This document shows positions 26,225 to 35,678 of a DNA stretch of 64,000 nt, piece after piece (the stretch's first letter is position 1; the number at the start of each line of letters is the position of its first letter). The position numbers were made by a program, and so were the translations under genes. The stretch comes from Elusimicrobiota bacterium. Lineage in GTDB: Bacteria; Elusimicrobiota; Elusimicrobia; UBA1565; UBA9628. Location of the stretch: contig JACRDT010000034.1 in NCBI GenBank assembly GCA_016212795.1, positions 1 to 64,000 on the forward strand, given 5' to 3'. The notes below the pieces were generated by a model. The model made no database searches. It was not told the DNA's origin and saw only the letters and a program-made list of their open reading frames with translations.

Positions 26225-29200
26225 ATGCGCCGCTCTCTCGCCGCCTTTCTCGCCGTCCTCATGGCCGCGGGCTCCTCCCCGGCTCAAGCCCAGGTGCGCT
26301 CGGCTCCCGTCAGGCCGACCCCGCTGCCCGCGTTCCGCATCCCCCTCGTCCCGCCCGAGTCCTACGCCTCCCTGCGCGGGAGTCTCGGCGCGGTCCTTCC
26401 CTCGCTCCCTTCCCCGCCTTTCCTCCCCGCTCCACCGGCGGCGCTCCGGCCGGTCCCTCCGAGCGAGGGCGTCGGAGCCGTTGTCCAGCCATGGTCCGCG
26501 GAGGCGCTCGCCGGACTGCTCGCCCGGCCCGAGCCCCGGCCCGCCGGAGCCCTGGGAGCTCCGAGGCCCGCCGAGTCGTCCGCCGCTTCCGGGAGCCTGC
26601 CGACGGCGGCGCGGGAAGAGATCGCGCTCCTCGCCGGGGCCCTGGCCGCCTCGGAGCCCGGAGAGCTCTCCGTCCCGCTCCGGGCCGCCTTCGACGCCGC
26701 CGCGCCGTTCCCGGAACTGACGGGAACGGCGCCCGCGGCCTCCCCCCAAGAGGCTGCGCCGGGAACAGGGCTGCTCCCCTCCCGGGTCTCGGGCTCGGTC
26801 CCGGCCAAGCCCTTCCTGGCCCGCATGGAGCCCAACCCGGCCATGGCCGGGGTCTCGGGAACGTTCCTCGTGGACACCTCGGCCGCCGGCCGCTCCCTCC
26901 CGCTCACCTTGCCCGAGTCCGTGGGCCTGGCGCAATCCGTCGCCCGGGCGATGCCTTCAGGGACCCTCGACGACGCCAGCGTGACCGAGATCGTGATCGT
27001 CAAGGACCTCGCCGGCGTTCCCTCCGTCGCCGCCGCCCCTTCCGGGAGGGCCCTGCGCCTCTCCAGCCCGGCGGGCATCGTCGACACCGACCCGGAGGGA
27101 GGGTTCCGGCGGGTCTATCTGCCCGTCTCCTTGCTCCGTGAGGGCTGGGCGCTCAAGGCGCCGCTCCCCCAGGGGCTCTTCGCCCGGCCCCCGCCGGAGG
27201 CGGCCATCCCGGCCGCGGCGCTGACGCGCGGGCCCGAGAGACCCCTGCTTCCCGCGCAGGCCTCGGTCTTCGTGGGAGGGCTCATCTCCATCTCGGCCGA
27301 GCCGCCGGAGGGTTTCTTCGCGGCCTCCACCGCCGCCGAGCTCAAGCGCGAAGGCTGGGCGCTGCGCCGGGCCCAGGAGGCCGACGTCTGGGTCTACCGC
27401 GTCCCCGACGCCCGCCCGCGGAGCTACTTCGATTTCCTCTTCCCCTCCCACGACCGCCCGGCCGACACCCCTCGCGCCGGGAAGTTCAAGGTCGCCGTCG
27501 GCGTCGGTCCCGCCCACGCGCCCCAGTCCCCGGGCGGCGCGGAGGCGGACCTCCTGTGGCTGGGCGACGAGCAGCACGGAGCCCTCGAGGCCTTCCTCGA
27601 GCGCCTGCGCGGCGGGCCTTTCACGCTCGGGGAGCTGGCCGAGCACAAGGGCGTCGCGCTCCGGCTCTCGCCCAGCCGGGCCTTCCTCTCCGGCGTCGAC
27701 CAGCGGCGGGCCCTCACCCAGGACGGCTTCGACGCGCTTGAGACCGACCCCGAGGTCTACCGGCGCGTGTTCAGCGAGGACTACGACGCCTATCTCTCGA
27801 CCCTCTTCACCCGCGCGGGCCCCAAGGCCGGGAAGTCCTTCCTGCTGGGGACATCTCGCGGCTGCTCCCAAGGCTGCGCCATCTGCGCCTCCGGAGGGCT
27901 CTCCAAGTTCCAGTTCTTCTCCGGCGAGCGCATGATGCGCGAGCTCGAGAAGATCGCCGCCCTGGCCAAGCCCGCTCCGGGAGAGCCCATCGACATCTAC
28001 TTCGTGGACTCCAACTTCAACCTCAACGCCAAGCGCCTGGTGGACTTCGCCGACCTCCTCGACAAGAGCCCGCTCAAGGGGACTTTCCGCTTCTTCGTGC
28101 GCCACAACAGCGTCAACGGGTTCCTCAAACCCGACGCCGGCGGGGTCAAGCGCCCCCGCGCCGACCTCCTCGACGCCTTCCGGCGACTGGGCATCACCGA
28201 GGTCTTCATGGGAGTCGACGCCTACGACGACGCCGGGACTCTGACCCTCAAGACCCACCGGGGGACGCTGGCCAAAAAAGGCGCCGACGGCCGGCCCACC
28301 TATACGTTCGCCGAGCTCCGCGGCCTCCTGCGGGAGATGGAGAGGGGCGGCCTGGCCGCCAAGGGCTTCTACCTCACGAACAACCCCTGGGTGAGCGACC
28401 TCGACCGGGTGGACTCCTGGTACAACCTCCTCGAGCTCTGGCTCGAGAACCCGCACTTCTCCATCGACGCCCGCGAGCGGGAGATCCTGCGGCTCAAGCC
28501 CTTCGCCGGAAGCCCCATCACCGACGTGGCCGAGGCGAAGAAGCTCCCGGTCGTCGCCGACGGGCGATTCGTCGCCAAGGGTCCCCTCGGCGAGCTCGAC
28601 GAGATGATGGAGTTCTCCGAGCTCGGCCGGCCCCGCGCCCGGGTCGGCGCCCGGGGAGCCCTCGCCCAGTTCCGGGCCTCGCTGGCCCGCGTCCGGCGCG
28701 GGGCGGAGTCGGCCCTGGCCGACGCCGACGCGGACCGGGCGCAGGCGGCGCGGCGGCTCATCGCCAAGCTCCTGGCCCGAGACGCCGCGCTCCTGAAGTC
28801 CCTTGAAGGCGAGCCCGGGGCCCTGGGACTGCGCGCCGACATCGCCCGATTCTCCCGGAGGCATCGGGGCCTCGCTCCCTGGAGCGCCGCCGAACAAAAG
28901 GCGGCCTTCGCCGGCGCGTCGAGGTCCCTCATCGAGGGCCTGCGCGAAGGCGCCCGGGGAGAGGCGGCCCGGCCGCCGGCCGGCTACTCCCCCCGGGCCC
29001 TGGAGCTCGAAGCGCGGGCGCCCCACACGCTCAAGGACGTCCCCGCCTATCTCGCCGACAACCTGGGCGAGGAGCTCGCGGCGGCCGCCGCGGCCGGGAC
29101 GGCCGACGTCCTGGTGCTCGTCGGCGACGGCCGCCAGGCGGCGTCCGCGGCCCTGGCCGAGGGCTGGAGGCTCCTCGAGGCCGTCGGCAAGCGCGAGGGC

Positions 29201-30145
29201 TATCACCGCGTCCATCGCGCCCTCGACGGCAAGGGCCGGCCCGCCTTCGTCGTCAGCCGCGTCAACGGCGCGGACCGCGTCCTGCACGTCGAGACCTTGC
29301 TGCGCCTCGCCGGCCTGCCCGGCGCGCGCCTGCGCGTCTCGGGCAAGACGGTCTCCTGGAAGGCCGAGTATCTCAAGGCCTTCCGCGAAGCCGGGCCCGC
29401 CCCCGACCTCGTCTTCTACGGCTTCGCCAACACCGCCGTCGACGCCGTGCTCCTGCGCAACCGCGTCGAGAACAGGGAGCGCTTCGCGACCATGGTCGCC
29501 AACTACGAGCGGCGCAGGCGCCCGCCGGCGGACGGCGAGCACGACCTGGCCGGCGTGCGGTTCCACGTCCTGGAGCTCGCCGGCGGCGAGCGCGTCTGGG
29601 TCTTCCCCTGCCTCTACGGGGACCTCTCCCGGGAGCTGCTGGAGGCCCTGGTGGAGCATGGGGCCCGGAACATCGTCTCGATGGGCACGGCCGGAGCCGT
29701 CCGCGGGCGCAAGGTGGGCGACGTCCTCGTCCCTTCGGAGGTCCTGCGGGCCGACGGCCGCCGGGAGAAGCTCGACTGGCTGGCGCCCCTGCCGCTGCCC
29801 AAGGGAGGAGCCTATGAGCGCGTCGCGACGCCCAACATCGAGACCCGGGCATGGGCCGACGAGGCCGCGCGCAGGGGCGTGGACCTCGTCGAGGTCGAGC
29901 TCGAGCACGCCCTCGACCTCCTGCGCGGCCGCCCGGACGTGAGCCTGCGGGCCGCGCTGGTGGTCTCCGACGTCCTCACGGGGCCGGCCCGCAAGGACAT
30001 GACCGAGTGGGGCCTCCCGGAGACGCGCGCCCTCATGCCGACCTTGCGCAAGGTGCTCGACGCGGCGCTGGGCGCGCAGGGAGACGCGTTCTGGCGCCTG
30101 AGGGCCTACCGCACCGTGCCGCTGGTCTCGGGCTCCGGGGACTGA
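26225..30145 (+). CDS. Exported radical-SAM protein fused to a nucleoside-phosphorylase-like domain
   Basis: 1306 residues in four parts. (1) A signal peptide (LAAFLAVLMAAGSSPAQAQ). (2) About 500 residues rich in Pro, Ala and Arg with no known domain. (3) A radical-SAM core from about 540: TSRGCSQGCAIC supplies Cys546, Cys550 and Cys553 as CxxxCxxC, followed by IDIYFVDSNFNLN, FRFFVRHNS and FMGVDAYDD, as in a partial TIM barrel. (4) After a helical region, a C-terminal part (about 1080-1300) with NIVSMGTAGAVRGRKVGDVLVPSEV and VEVELEHAL...LVVSDVL, like the PNP/UDP phosphorylase family. I know no such fusion. Cofactor supply for an exported radical-SAM enzyme is a puzzle. TATTAA lies 7 nt before the ATG. 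Confidence 0.75.
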   Translation: MRRSLAAFLAVLMAAGSSPAQAQVRSAPVRPTPLPAFRIPLVPPESYASLRGSLGAVLPSLPSPPFLPAPPAALRPVPPSEGVGAVVQPWSAEALAGLLARPEPRPAGALGAPRPAESSAASGSLPTAAREEIALLAGALAASEPGELSVPLRAAFDAAAPFPELTGTAPAASPQEAAPGTGLLPSRVSGSVPAKPFLARMEPNPAMAGVSGTFLVDTSAAGRSLPLTLPESVGLAQSVARAMPSGTLDDASVTEIVIVKDLAGVPSVAAAPSGRALRLSSPAGIVDTDPEGGFRRVYLPVSLLREGWALKAPLPQGLFARPPPEAAIPAAALTRGPERPLLPAQASVFVGGLISISAEPPEGFFAASTAAELKREGWALRRAQEADVWVYRVPDARPRSYFDFLFPSHDRPADTPRAGKFKVAVGVGPAHAPQSPGGAEADLLWLGDEQHGALEAFLERLRGGPFTLGELAEHKGVALRLSPSRAFLSGVDQRRALTQDGFDALETDPEVYRRVFSEDYDAYLSTLFTRAGPKAGKSFLLGTSRGCSQGCAICASGGLSKFQFFSGERMMRELEKIAALAKPAPGEPIDIYFVDSNFNLNAKRLVDFADLLDKSPLKGTFRFFVRHNSVNGFLKPDAGGVKRPRADLLDAFRRLGITEVFMGVDAYDDAGTLTLKTHRGTLAKKGADGRPTYTFAELRGLLREMERGGLAAKGFYLTNNPWVSDLDRVDSWYNLLELWLENPHFSIDAREREILRLKPFAGSPITDVAEAKKLPVVADGRFVAKGPLGELDEMMEFSELGRPRARVGARGALAQFRASLARVRRGAESALADADADRAQAARRLIAKLLARDAALLKSLEGEPGALGLRADIARFSRRHRGLAPWSAAEQKAAFAGASRSLIEGLREGARGEAARPPAGYSPRALELEARAPHTLKDVPAYLADNLGEELAAAAAAGTADVLVLVGDGRQAASAALAEGWRLLEAVGKREGYHRVHRALDGKGRPAFVVSRVNGADRVLHVETLLRLAGLPGARLRVSGKTVSWKAEYLKAFREAGPAPDLVFYGFANTAVDAVLLRNRVENRERFATMVANYERRRRPPADGEHDLAGVRFHVLELAGGERVWVFPCLYGDLSRELLEALVEHGARNIVSMGTAGAVRGRKVGDVLVPSEVLRADGRREKLDWLAPLPLPKGGAYERVATPNIETRAWADEAARRGVDLVEVELEHALDLLRGRPDVSLRAALVVSDVLTGPARKDMTEWGLPETRALMPTLRKVLDAALGAQGDAFWRLRAYRTVPLVSGSGD

Positions 30146-30170
30146 CGGCGCTCCCGGTTCATGCTATACT
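30142..30170 (+). promoter_or_regulatory. Promoter of the zinc-ribbon membrane protein
   Basis: CTGACG (30142-30147), 17-nt spacer, TATACT (30165-30170). The ATG at 30179 follows after 8 nt, which implies a leaderless message and argues against the in-frame ATG at 30161 that lies inside the promoter. Confidence 0.65.
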
Positions 30171-30178
30171 GGCCTGCG

Positions 30179-30862
30179 ATGGAATCGGAGCGCCGTCCTC
30201 AAGGCTGGTGGCTGGCCCGCGTCCTGGCCGACGAGTCGGGCACCCTGATCGAGTTGCCGATCGTGTTCGCCGGGATCTTCATCGCGGCGGCGGTCACCGC
30301 GCGGTGGCCGCTCCTGAGCCTCGCGCTGGTGGTGCCGATGGGCTACCTCGTGTGCCTGCCGGTCGAATCCGAGTTCCGCATCGCCCGCCTGCCCGCGTGC
30401 CGGGCGTTCTACCTGCTCCTGTGCGTCCTGTCGGTCCCGGCCATGCTGACCTTCAGGCTCTCGCTGCTGATGGCCTTCATCGTGGCGGGGCAGGTGGCGC
30501 TCTCCTGGGCCGGGGACAGCTTGTACACGGCCTGGAAGAGGGGCGGCAGGGTCTTCTCCTGCCCCAGGTGCGGCAAGGGCAGCGTCCTCGAGAAGGAGCG
30601 GTCGCAGGGCGTGGCCTCCCGCGTCTGCCCGGCGTGCGGGGGCCGGTGGTTCGACTACCAGCCGCTCTACGAGTGGATGAACAAGCGAGGCCTGGACCGG
30701 CCCAGCTACGCGGAAGGCCAGCCCGCGCCGCTGTCCTGCGCGCACTGCGGCAAGCCCATGAGCCTCGGGTTCTTCCAAAAGTGCTGGCCCTGCATCTACG
30801 TGTGGGTCGAAGGCGCCGAGTGGGAGGCCCTGCTCAAGGGCAAGCCCGCTCAGAAGTCATAG
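30179..30862 (+). CDS. Membrane protein with C-terminal zinc ribbons
   Basis: 227 residues. Hydrophobic segments at about 25-48, 52-70, 78-95 and 96-113 form a membrane domain; the C-terminal half has three cysteine pairs, CPRCGKG, CPACGGRW and CAHCGKPM, plus CWPC, likely two zinc ribbons. No family is recognised. The start at 30179 is set by the promoter just upstream. Ends convergently, with a 6-nt overlap, on the DUF6748-like gene. Confidence 0.65.
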   Translation: MESERRPQGWWLARVLADESGTLIELPIVFAGIFIAAAVTARWPLLSLALVVPMGYLVCLPVESEFRIARLPACRAFYLLLCVLSVPAMLTFRLSLLMAFIVAGQVALSWAGDSLYTAWKRGGRVFSCPRCGKGSVLEKERSQGVASRVCPACGGRWFDYQPLYEWMNKRGLDRPSYAEGQPAPLSCAHCGKPMSLGFFQKCWPCIYVWVEGAEWEALLKGKPAQKS

Positions 30863-31957
30863 ACCCCCCTTCAGCTCGAAGGCTGAGAGGAAGCGGCGCC
30901 AGGCCTTCTCGCCGGCGGCTTCGGGGTCGGGGACGGGGCTCTCGAGCGTCCAGCTCAGCACGATGAAGCGGTCGCCCGAGGGCAGGACGCAGAACTGCGT
31001 CCAGGCGAGCTGGGGCGGCCTGGGGTCGCGGACGTGCGGGTCGCCGAGCATGATGGGGACGCCGGCTCGATACAGCCGCGTCTTGACGCCCGCCACCGCG
31101 ACCAGGCCCAGGTCCTCGGCGGGCCGGCCCATGGTGCGGGCCTCGAACCCTTCCAGGAACTCCCGGGGCCCGGCGTAACGGGAGCCCGGGCCGCCCAGCA
31201 GGCGGATCTTGATGGCGTCTTGGCCCTTGCTCAGGGTCACGGCTGGGTCCGCGTCCGAGGCTGTCTCCTCCGCCTCCCACCCGGGTGGGACCGTGTAGCG
31301 CGCGCGATCCCCGACGCGAGCCTTGCCCTGGCCGGCGTCGGCCGTGCCGGCCGGGGCCGCGTCGATGGTGATGACGCCGGCGATTTCCTTGGTCCAGGCG
31401 TTCGCGTCGACCCTGACCATCGCGCCGCCGATGACGAACCATGAGTCTTCCCTGCCTTCCTCGCCCAGGAAGAAGCGGTTGGGGACCGAGAAGCGATGAC
31501 CTTCGATCTTGGTCCGGAAGACCTCCTCCGTCGACGGGCAGGGAGTCGTCACGCAGCGGATCCCCGTGTCCCGGAGCAGCGCCACCTCCCCATCCTTGAG
31601 CCTGGGCACGAGGAACCTGTACGCGGGGAATCGTCGGCTCGCGTCGCTGTGCAGGGCGCATCGCCGCCCCAGGCAGTAGACCTGCTCGATGACCGCGGCG
31701 CAAGGTTTGACGACGTAGCCGCACACGTCGTGCAGGGCGCTCCTGGCCTGGGCATAGTCCTGGAAGGTCTGTTCCTTGGCCACCGCCTGCGCGACGCAGG
31801 GGTCCCAATCGTAATACCCCACCACGCAGTCCGAATGCTCCTTGCAGTCCCTCTTGACCGCCGAATAGCTCTGGCTGAACTCCTTCTCCCATCTCTGGCA
31901 GGAGTCATCCAGGGCGAAGGAAGAGGCGGCCAGGACGAGGAGGAGCGATAGACCCAT
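30857..31957 (-). CDS. Secreted cysteine-rich protein, DUF6748-like region
   Basis: 366 residues with a signal peptide (LSLLLVLAASSFALDD). The N-terminal half has eight or more cysteines (CQRW, CKEHSDC, DPCV, VCGYVVKPC, YCLGRRC), suggesting disulfides. RDTGIRCVTTPCPSTEEVF resembles the conserved GI.CVTTPCPS sequence of DUF6748-type secreted proteins. The C-terminal 150 residues look like a separate beta-rich domain. It starts 18 nt after the CHAT protein gene stop and is probably co-transcribed with it, which suggests a shared extracytoplasmic role. Confidence 0.6.
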   Translation of the reverse strand: MGLSLLLVLAASSFALDDSCQRWEKEFSQSYSAVKRDCKEHSDCVVGYYDWDPCVAQAVAKEQTFQDYAQARSALHDVCGYVVKPCAAVIEQVYCLGRRCALHSDASRRFPAYRFLVPRLKDGEVALLRDTGIRCVTTPCPSTEEVFRTKIEGHRFSVPNRFFLGEEGREDSWFVIGGAMVRVDANAWTKEIAGVITIDAAPAGTADAGQGKARVGDRARYTVPPGWEAEETASDADPAVTLSKGQDAIKIRLLGGPGSRYAGPREFLEGFEARTMGRPAEDLGLVAVAGVKTRLYRAGVPIMLGDPHVRDPRPPQLAWTQFCVLPSGDRFIVLSWTLESPVPDPEAAGEKAWRRFLSAFELKGGL

Positions 31958-31975
31958 GGTCTCGAGCGGCGGCGG

Positions 31976-34696
31976 TCAGTCGGTCATCAGGATGAACGGC
32001 GCCCAGAAGAACGGATGGTTGTAGCCGTTGGCTCTGAGCTTGGCGCGGCCAGCCTTGAGCGCTGCCCTGGGCGTCTGTCCTGCTTTCAATCCCGCGAAGA
32101 AGGCGTCGGCCAGCATGGTCGTGGACTTCTCCGAGACGCTCCACAGGCTCATGAGCACATTCCTCGCCCCAGCGTATTGGAAGGCCCGCCCCAGCCCCAT
32201 CACGCCTTCGCCGGACACCTGCCTTCCCAAGCCGGTTCCGCACGCCGTCAAGGCCACGACGTCCGCGTCGAGCTTGAGGCCCATCACCTCGCGCACGCCC
32301 AGGAAGCCGTCCGCGTCCTCGGGATTCCCGAGCTGGTTGAGCATCAGGGCGGGCTCCTGGAGGTAGGGGATGTCGGCGTCCAGGATGCCGTGGGTCGCGA
32401 ACACCAGGTAGCGGTAGCGCGCCAGGTCCTCTGCGCGGAGCCGGGACTCGCTCGCGTCGCGTCCCTGGAGGACCACCGTGCCGCTCCCGAACGTCTTGCG
32501 GAGGTTCGCCGCCAAGGTTCCCGTTTCTTTCAGCCTGGCGAACGGCGTCGCTTCGATGGTCCCCTTGACGCCCATGAACTTGCCCGCCGAAGCCTGGGCC
32601 TGCCTTACGCGCTCGGGGGTCACATAGGAGGCGAGCGACGCGTCGGCCTTGGCCCGCTCGTCCTCGCGCGAGAAGATCGGGTCCGCCAGCACGAGCATGC
32701 CGGACGACGCGCCGCGGCCTTCCCGCAGGGTCCTCCCGATCATCAGCGCCGTGGCGGACTGAGCGTAGGCGATGTCGATCAGGTCGCCGAGAAAGACGAT
32801 ATCCTGGAAGGAGGGCGCCGCGCCCTCCTTGAAGTCGAAGAACTCCGGAGTATCTCCGAAAGGCCATGACCTGATGAAAGCCTCGAACGGCACGATCCCC
32901 AGCACATCGTCCGGGACGATGATGAGTTTGGACGCGGCCGTGACCAGCGGATTGCCGGCTGAGTCCCGATATCGGAATATGGGAGACAGCAGGGTTTCGT
33001 AGAGTTTCAGCGAGTACCTTGCACGGTAAGTCCCTTTGCGCTTGTCGACGTCTCGCCGGTAATGGAATGGAGTAAGGTAATTCATCACCGTCGGCCAGAA
33101 TTCCGAAAACAACATCTGCGCTTCGAATCGATTGACGACGGGCTTGCCGTCCTTTCCCGGAGTCACCACGAACGCCAGCGTCTTCTCCTTGGTGACCATG
33201 TACTCGATCAGGACCTCGTCAGGCTTGAGCTTGATGTCCTCCGCCCTCAGCGGTTGGGGATAGCGGGCGGCCGCGTATTCGGGGTGCTCCTTTCGCAGGC
33301 GGGCCACCAGGTCGTCCTGCCCGCGTTGTTCCTCGGCGAGCCGTTCGAGGAGAGCCTCGCCGCGGCTGGCCCGTTTGTCGTAGAAGGCGGCGTCGATCTC
33401 GGCCTGCGTCGCGGCGATGCGCCGGGTGATGTCGGTCTCGGCTTTCGCCAGGTCTTCCGGGATGGAGGCCGCTGACCCTCTCCTGGCCGCTACGGACTCG
33501 ATGAACGCTCGGGCCTTGGCGTGCTCGGCCCAATAGAAGCCGTCGGCGGCATCCACCGCGACCAGACAGCGGCCTTCAAAAGCCTCTTTGCGCCGGAAGC
33601 CGTAATCCCTGCCTTGCAGGAACAGGCCGCGTTCCGCCGGAGCGAGCAGTTCGCGCTCGCTTTCGATGGTGGCGATGGCGTTCTCGAAGGCCTGGCGGCT
33701 TCCGGCCAGGTCGCCCATCTCTTTCCTGGCCCAGCCCAGGCCCTGATAGCCGGCGATGACGTAGGCCGCGTCCTTGGCATTCTCGCCCTCTTCGATGGCT
33801 TTCTTGAAGAGGGTCGAGGCTTCCTTGAAGTTCCTTCGGGCGAGACTGAGCCGTCCTTCGGCGAGCCGGTCCTTGCTGTGTGACCATCCGGGGACAAACA
33901 GTGCTCTCTCATTCGTCCATATTCCTACCCGCGCATTCAAGCTAGGCGCCAGGCCCGGCCCAGCGCGGGAAAAATGGGCCAGGATCGTCTCATAGATGAC
34001 GGCCATCTCGTCCTCGAGGTCCGGCGAGGGATCGCCGACCTGCCGGTAGAGCTCCCACGCGGATTTGAACTGCGCGAGGGCATCGCCGTATTCCAGCATG
34101 TCCGCGGCGACGAGGCCGAGGGCGTGGTGGTCCTGGGCCAATCCGGTCTTGCTGCCCCCTTCGGTGTCGATGTCCATCGCCGATTGGATCTGCTCGATGG
34201 CGCTGTCAAAGGCGCCCATGGACCTGTAGCCGTCGGCGAGCTGCCTTCGCATTTCCGCCTCGCCGGCTTTGTCGTCGAGCCCACGGCAGGCGTCGAGCGC
34301 CGAGCGATAGTGCGTCACGGCTCCCGGATGGTCTCCCAACGCGCCGTAGACGCGGGCCAGGGCCGCCAGGTGGAGGCCGGTCGCGGCCTTGTCGCCCGCC
34401 GCGCGGGCAAGCTCCAGGCCCTGGCTGAAGAGGTCCTGGGCCGCCGCGAAATCCTTGGCCTCCTCGTGCAGCCGTCCGGTCCGATAGGCCCATTCCCGCT
34501 GCTCGCCCTTGTCGCGCCGCTTGAGGGCCGAAGCCAGCTTTCGGTTCGCCTCGGCCAGGGCCTTCTCGTGGCCCTCGCGGGCGGCCTGCTCCCGGATCGA
34601 TCTGTGTAGCTCCCGCAGGGACGGGGCTCCCTCGGCGGAGCAGCGTGGGGGCAGCGCGACCGCCAATGCGAGCAAGACCAGCGCAGCAGTCTTCAT
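31976..34696 (-). CDS. Exported CHAT-domain protease with TPR repeats
   Basis: 906 residues. A signal peptide (LVLLALAVALPPRCSAEG) precedes a TPR array (about 30-400, for instance EWAYRTGRLHEEAKDFAAAQ and HLAALARVYGALGDHPGAV), then a coiled-coil-like stretch and a C-terminal CHAT domain (about 540-905). The caspase-like dyad is visible: His near 769 in VFATHGILD and Cys near 819 in LTACGTGLG, followed by GEGVMGLGRAFQYAGARNVLMSLW. CHAT proteases are caspase-clan enzymes used in regulated proteolysis and conflict systems, usually cytosolic; export is unusual. Start at 34696 has GGAGG nearby and gives the signal peptide. Confidence 0.9.
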   Translation of the reverse strand: MKTAALVLLALAVALPPRCSAEGAPSLRELHRSIREQAAREGHEKALAEANRKLASALKRRDKGEQREWAYRTGRLHEEAKDFAAAQDLFSQGLELARAAGDKAATGLHLAALARVYGALGDHPGAVTHYRSALDACRGLDDKAGEAEMRRQLADGYRSMGAFDSAIEQIQSAMDIDTEGGSKTGLAQDHHALGLVAADMLEYGDALAQFKSAWELYRQVGDPSPDLEDEMAVIYETILAHFSRAGPGLAPSLNARVGIWTNERALFVPGWSHSKDRLAEGRLSLARRNFKEASTLFKKAIEEGENAKDAAYVIAGYQGLGWARKEMGDLAGSRQAFENAIATIESERELLAPAERGLFLQGRDYGFRRKEAFEGRCLVAVDAADGFYWAEHAKARAFIESVAARRGSAASIPEDLAKAETDITRRIAATQAEIDAAFYDKRASRGEALLERLAEEQRGQDDLVARLRKEHPEYAAARYPQPLRAEDIKLKPDEVLIEYMVTKEKTLAFVVTPGKDGKPVVNRFEAQMLFSEFWPTVMNYLTPFHYRRDVDKRKGTYRARYSLKLYETLLSPIFRYRDSAGNPLVTAASKLIIVPDDVLGIVPFEAFIRSWPFGDTPEFFDFKEGAAPSFQDIVFLGDLIDIAYAQSATALMIGRTLREGRGASSGMLVLADPIFSREDERAKADASLASYVTPERVRQAQASAGKFMGVKGTIEATPFARLKETGTLAANLRKTFGSGTVVLQGRDASESRLRAEDLARYRYLVFATHGILDADIPYLQEPALMLNQLGNPEDADGFLGVREVMGLKLDADVVALTACGTGLGRQVSGEGVMGLGRAFQYAGARNVLMSLWSVSEKSTTMLADAFFAGLKAGQTPRAALKAGRAKLRANGYNHPFFWAPFILMTD

Positions 34697-34754
34697 GAGG
34701 CCTCCACGGTCATTCCGGAGTGCGCTGGCGGAGGGGGCGGATGTCCAGAGCGCA

Positions 34755-34783
34755 TTGACCAAGCACTCGGGGCATTCTATACT
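34755..34783 (+). promoter_or_regulatory. Sigma-70-type promoter of the FGE-domain gene
   Basis: TTGACC (34755-34760), 17-nt spacer, TATACT (34778-34783), followed by a normal leader with AAGGAGA before the ATG at 34812. A textbook arrangement in the 115-bp divergent region shared with the CHAT gene. Confidence 0.75.
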
Positions 34784-34811
34784 CTTTGGAACTCGGCCGC
34801 AAGGAGAACAC

Positions 34812-35651
34812 ATGGCTGCCTGGCTTTTCCTGTTGACGTGGGCCTCGGCGGGCTTCTGCCAGGGGGCGTCGGGGCAGGACCGCCGCAACGCGGCCAGGGC
34901 TGATGGGGGAGGGCAGCGCGGCGCTGCTGCGGCCGGCGAGGCCGGCATCGAATGGGTGACTATCCCCGGCGGCACCTTCACCATGGGCGCTGATGGCTGG
35001 CCGGACACCAAGCCCAGGCATGCCGTGACCATCAAGACCTTTCAGATGGCCAAGACCGAGGTGACGTGCGACCAGTTCATGGCCTGCGTCAGCGCAGGGG
35101 CGTGCAGAAGGCCGAGCGATCTTGTCGGCGGCAAGGACTATCCCGTGACCTTCGTGGATTGGCATCAGGCCCAGGCATTCTCGGAGTGGGTCGGAGGCAG
35201 GCTGCCTTCAGAAGCAGAGTGGGAGTACGCGGCCCGCAGCGCGGGCAAGGAGCGCAAGTACCCTTGGGGGGATGAGGAGCCTTCTCTCGATCGGACCATC
35301 AGCGATTCGCGCGGGTTCTCGGACTCCGGCAAGGTTGAGACCGTGGCCGGCGCGTGGACTCGCGAAAGATACAGGGCCTTGCCTGTTTGCTCGAATGCCG
35401 GCGAGAACACGGAGCAGGGACTCTGCGATATGGCGGGCAATGCGTGGGAGTGGACGCAGGACTGGCACCATGGTTCGTACGAGGGCGCGCCGGCCGATGG
35501 CCGCGCGTGGGAGAGTCCTGCGGGCTCCCTCAGGGTCTACCGCGGCGGGTCCTGGTACTTCATCGGCCCCGGGCGCTTCCGGGCCGCGCACCGCAATGCC
35601 CGCCTTCCGGGTCTTGCGGACTTCTACATAGGCTTCCGGCCCGTTCGCTGA
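34812..35651 (+). CDS. Exported FGE-sulfatase-domain protein
   Basis: 279 residues with a signal peptide (AWLFLLTWASAGFCQG). The domain spans about 45-279: VTIPGGTFTMGAD, FQMAKTEVTCDQFMACV, YPVTFVDWHQAQAFSEWVGGRLPSEAEWEYAAR, YPWGDEEP, LCDMAGNAWEWTQDW and VYRGGSWYF...RAAHRN. These are the formylglycine-generating-enzyme/EgtB/PvdO fold motifs. The C-terminal region lacks the redox cysteine pair of true sulfatase activators, so binding or another modification is more likely than formylglycine formation. Such domains often accompany CHAT or kinase genes, as here. Strong promoter and AAGGAG ribosome site upstream. Confidence 0.85.
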   Translation: MAAWLFLLTWASAGFCQGASGQDRRNAARADGGGQRGAAAAGEAGIEWVTIPGGTFTMGADGWPDTKPRHAVTIKTFQMAKTEVTCDQFMACVSAGACRRPSDLVGGKDYPVTFVDWHQAQAFSEWVGGRLPSEAEWEYAARSAGKERKYPWGDEEPSLDRTISDSRGFSDSGKVETVAGAWTRERYRALPVCSNAGENTEQGLCDMAGNAWEWTQDWHHGSYEGAPADGRAWESPAGSLRVYRGGSWYFIGPGRFRAAHRNARLPGLADFYIGFRPVR

Positions 35652-35678
35652 GCATCGCCCTTTGCGCGTTCTCCCCGC

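Noticed and set aside
26957..29908. 983-codon frame opposite the radical-SAM fusion
   Set aside because: Antisense to a gene with clear domains; Gly/Leu/Val/Asp-rich composition typical of shadow frames.
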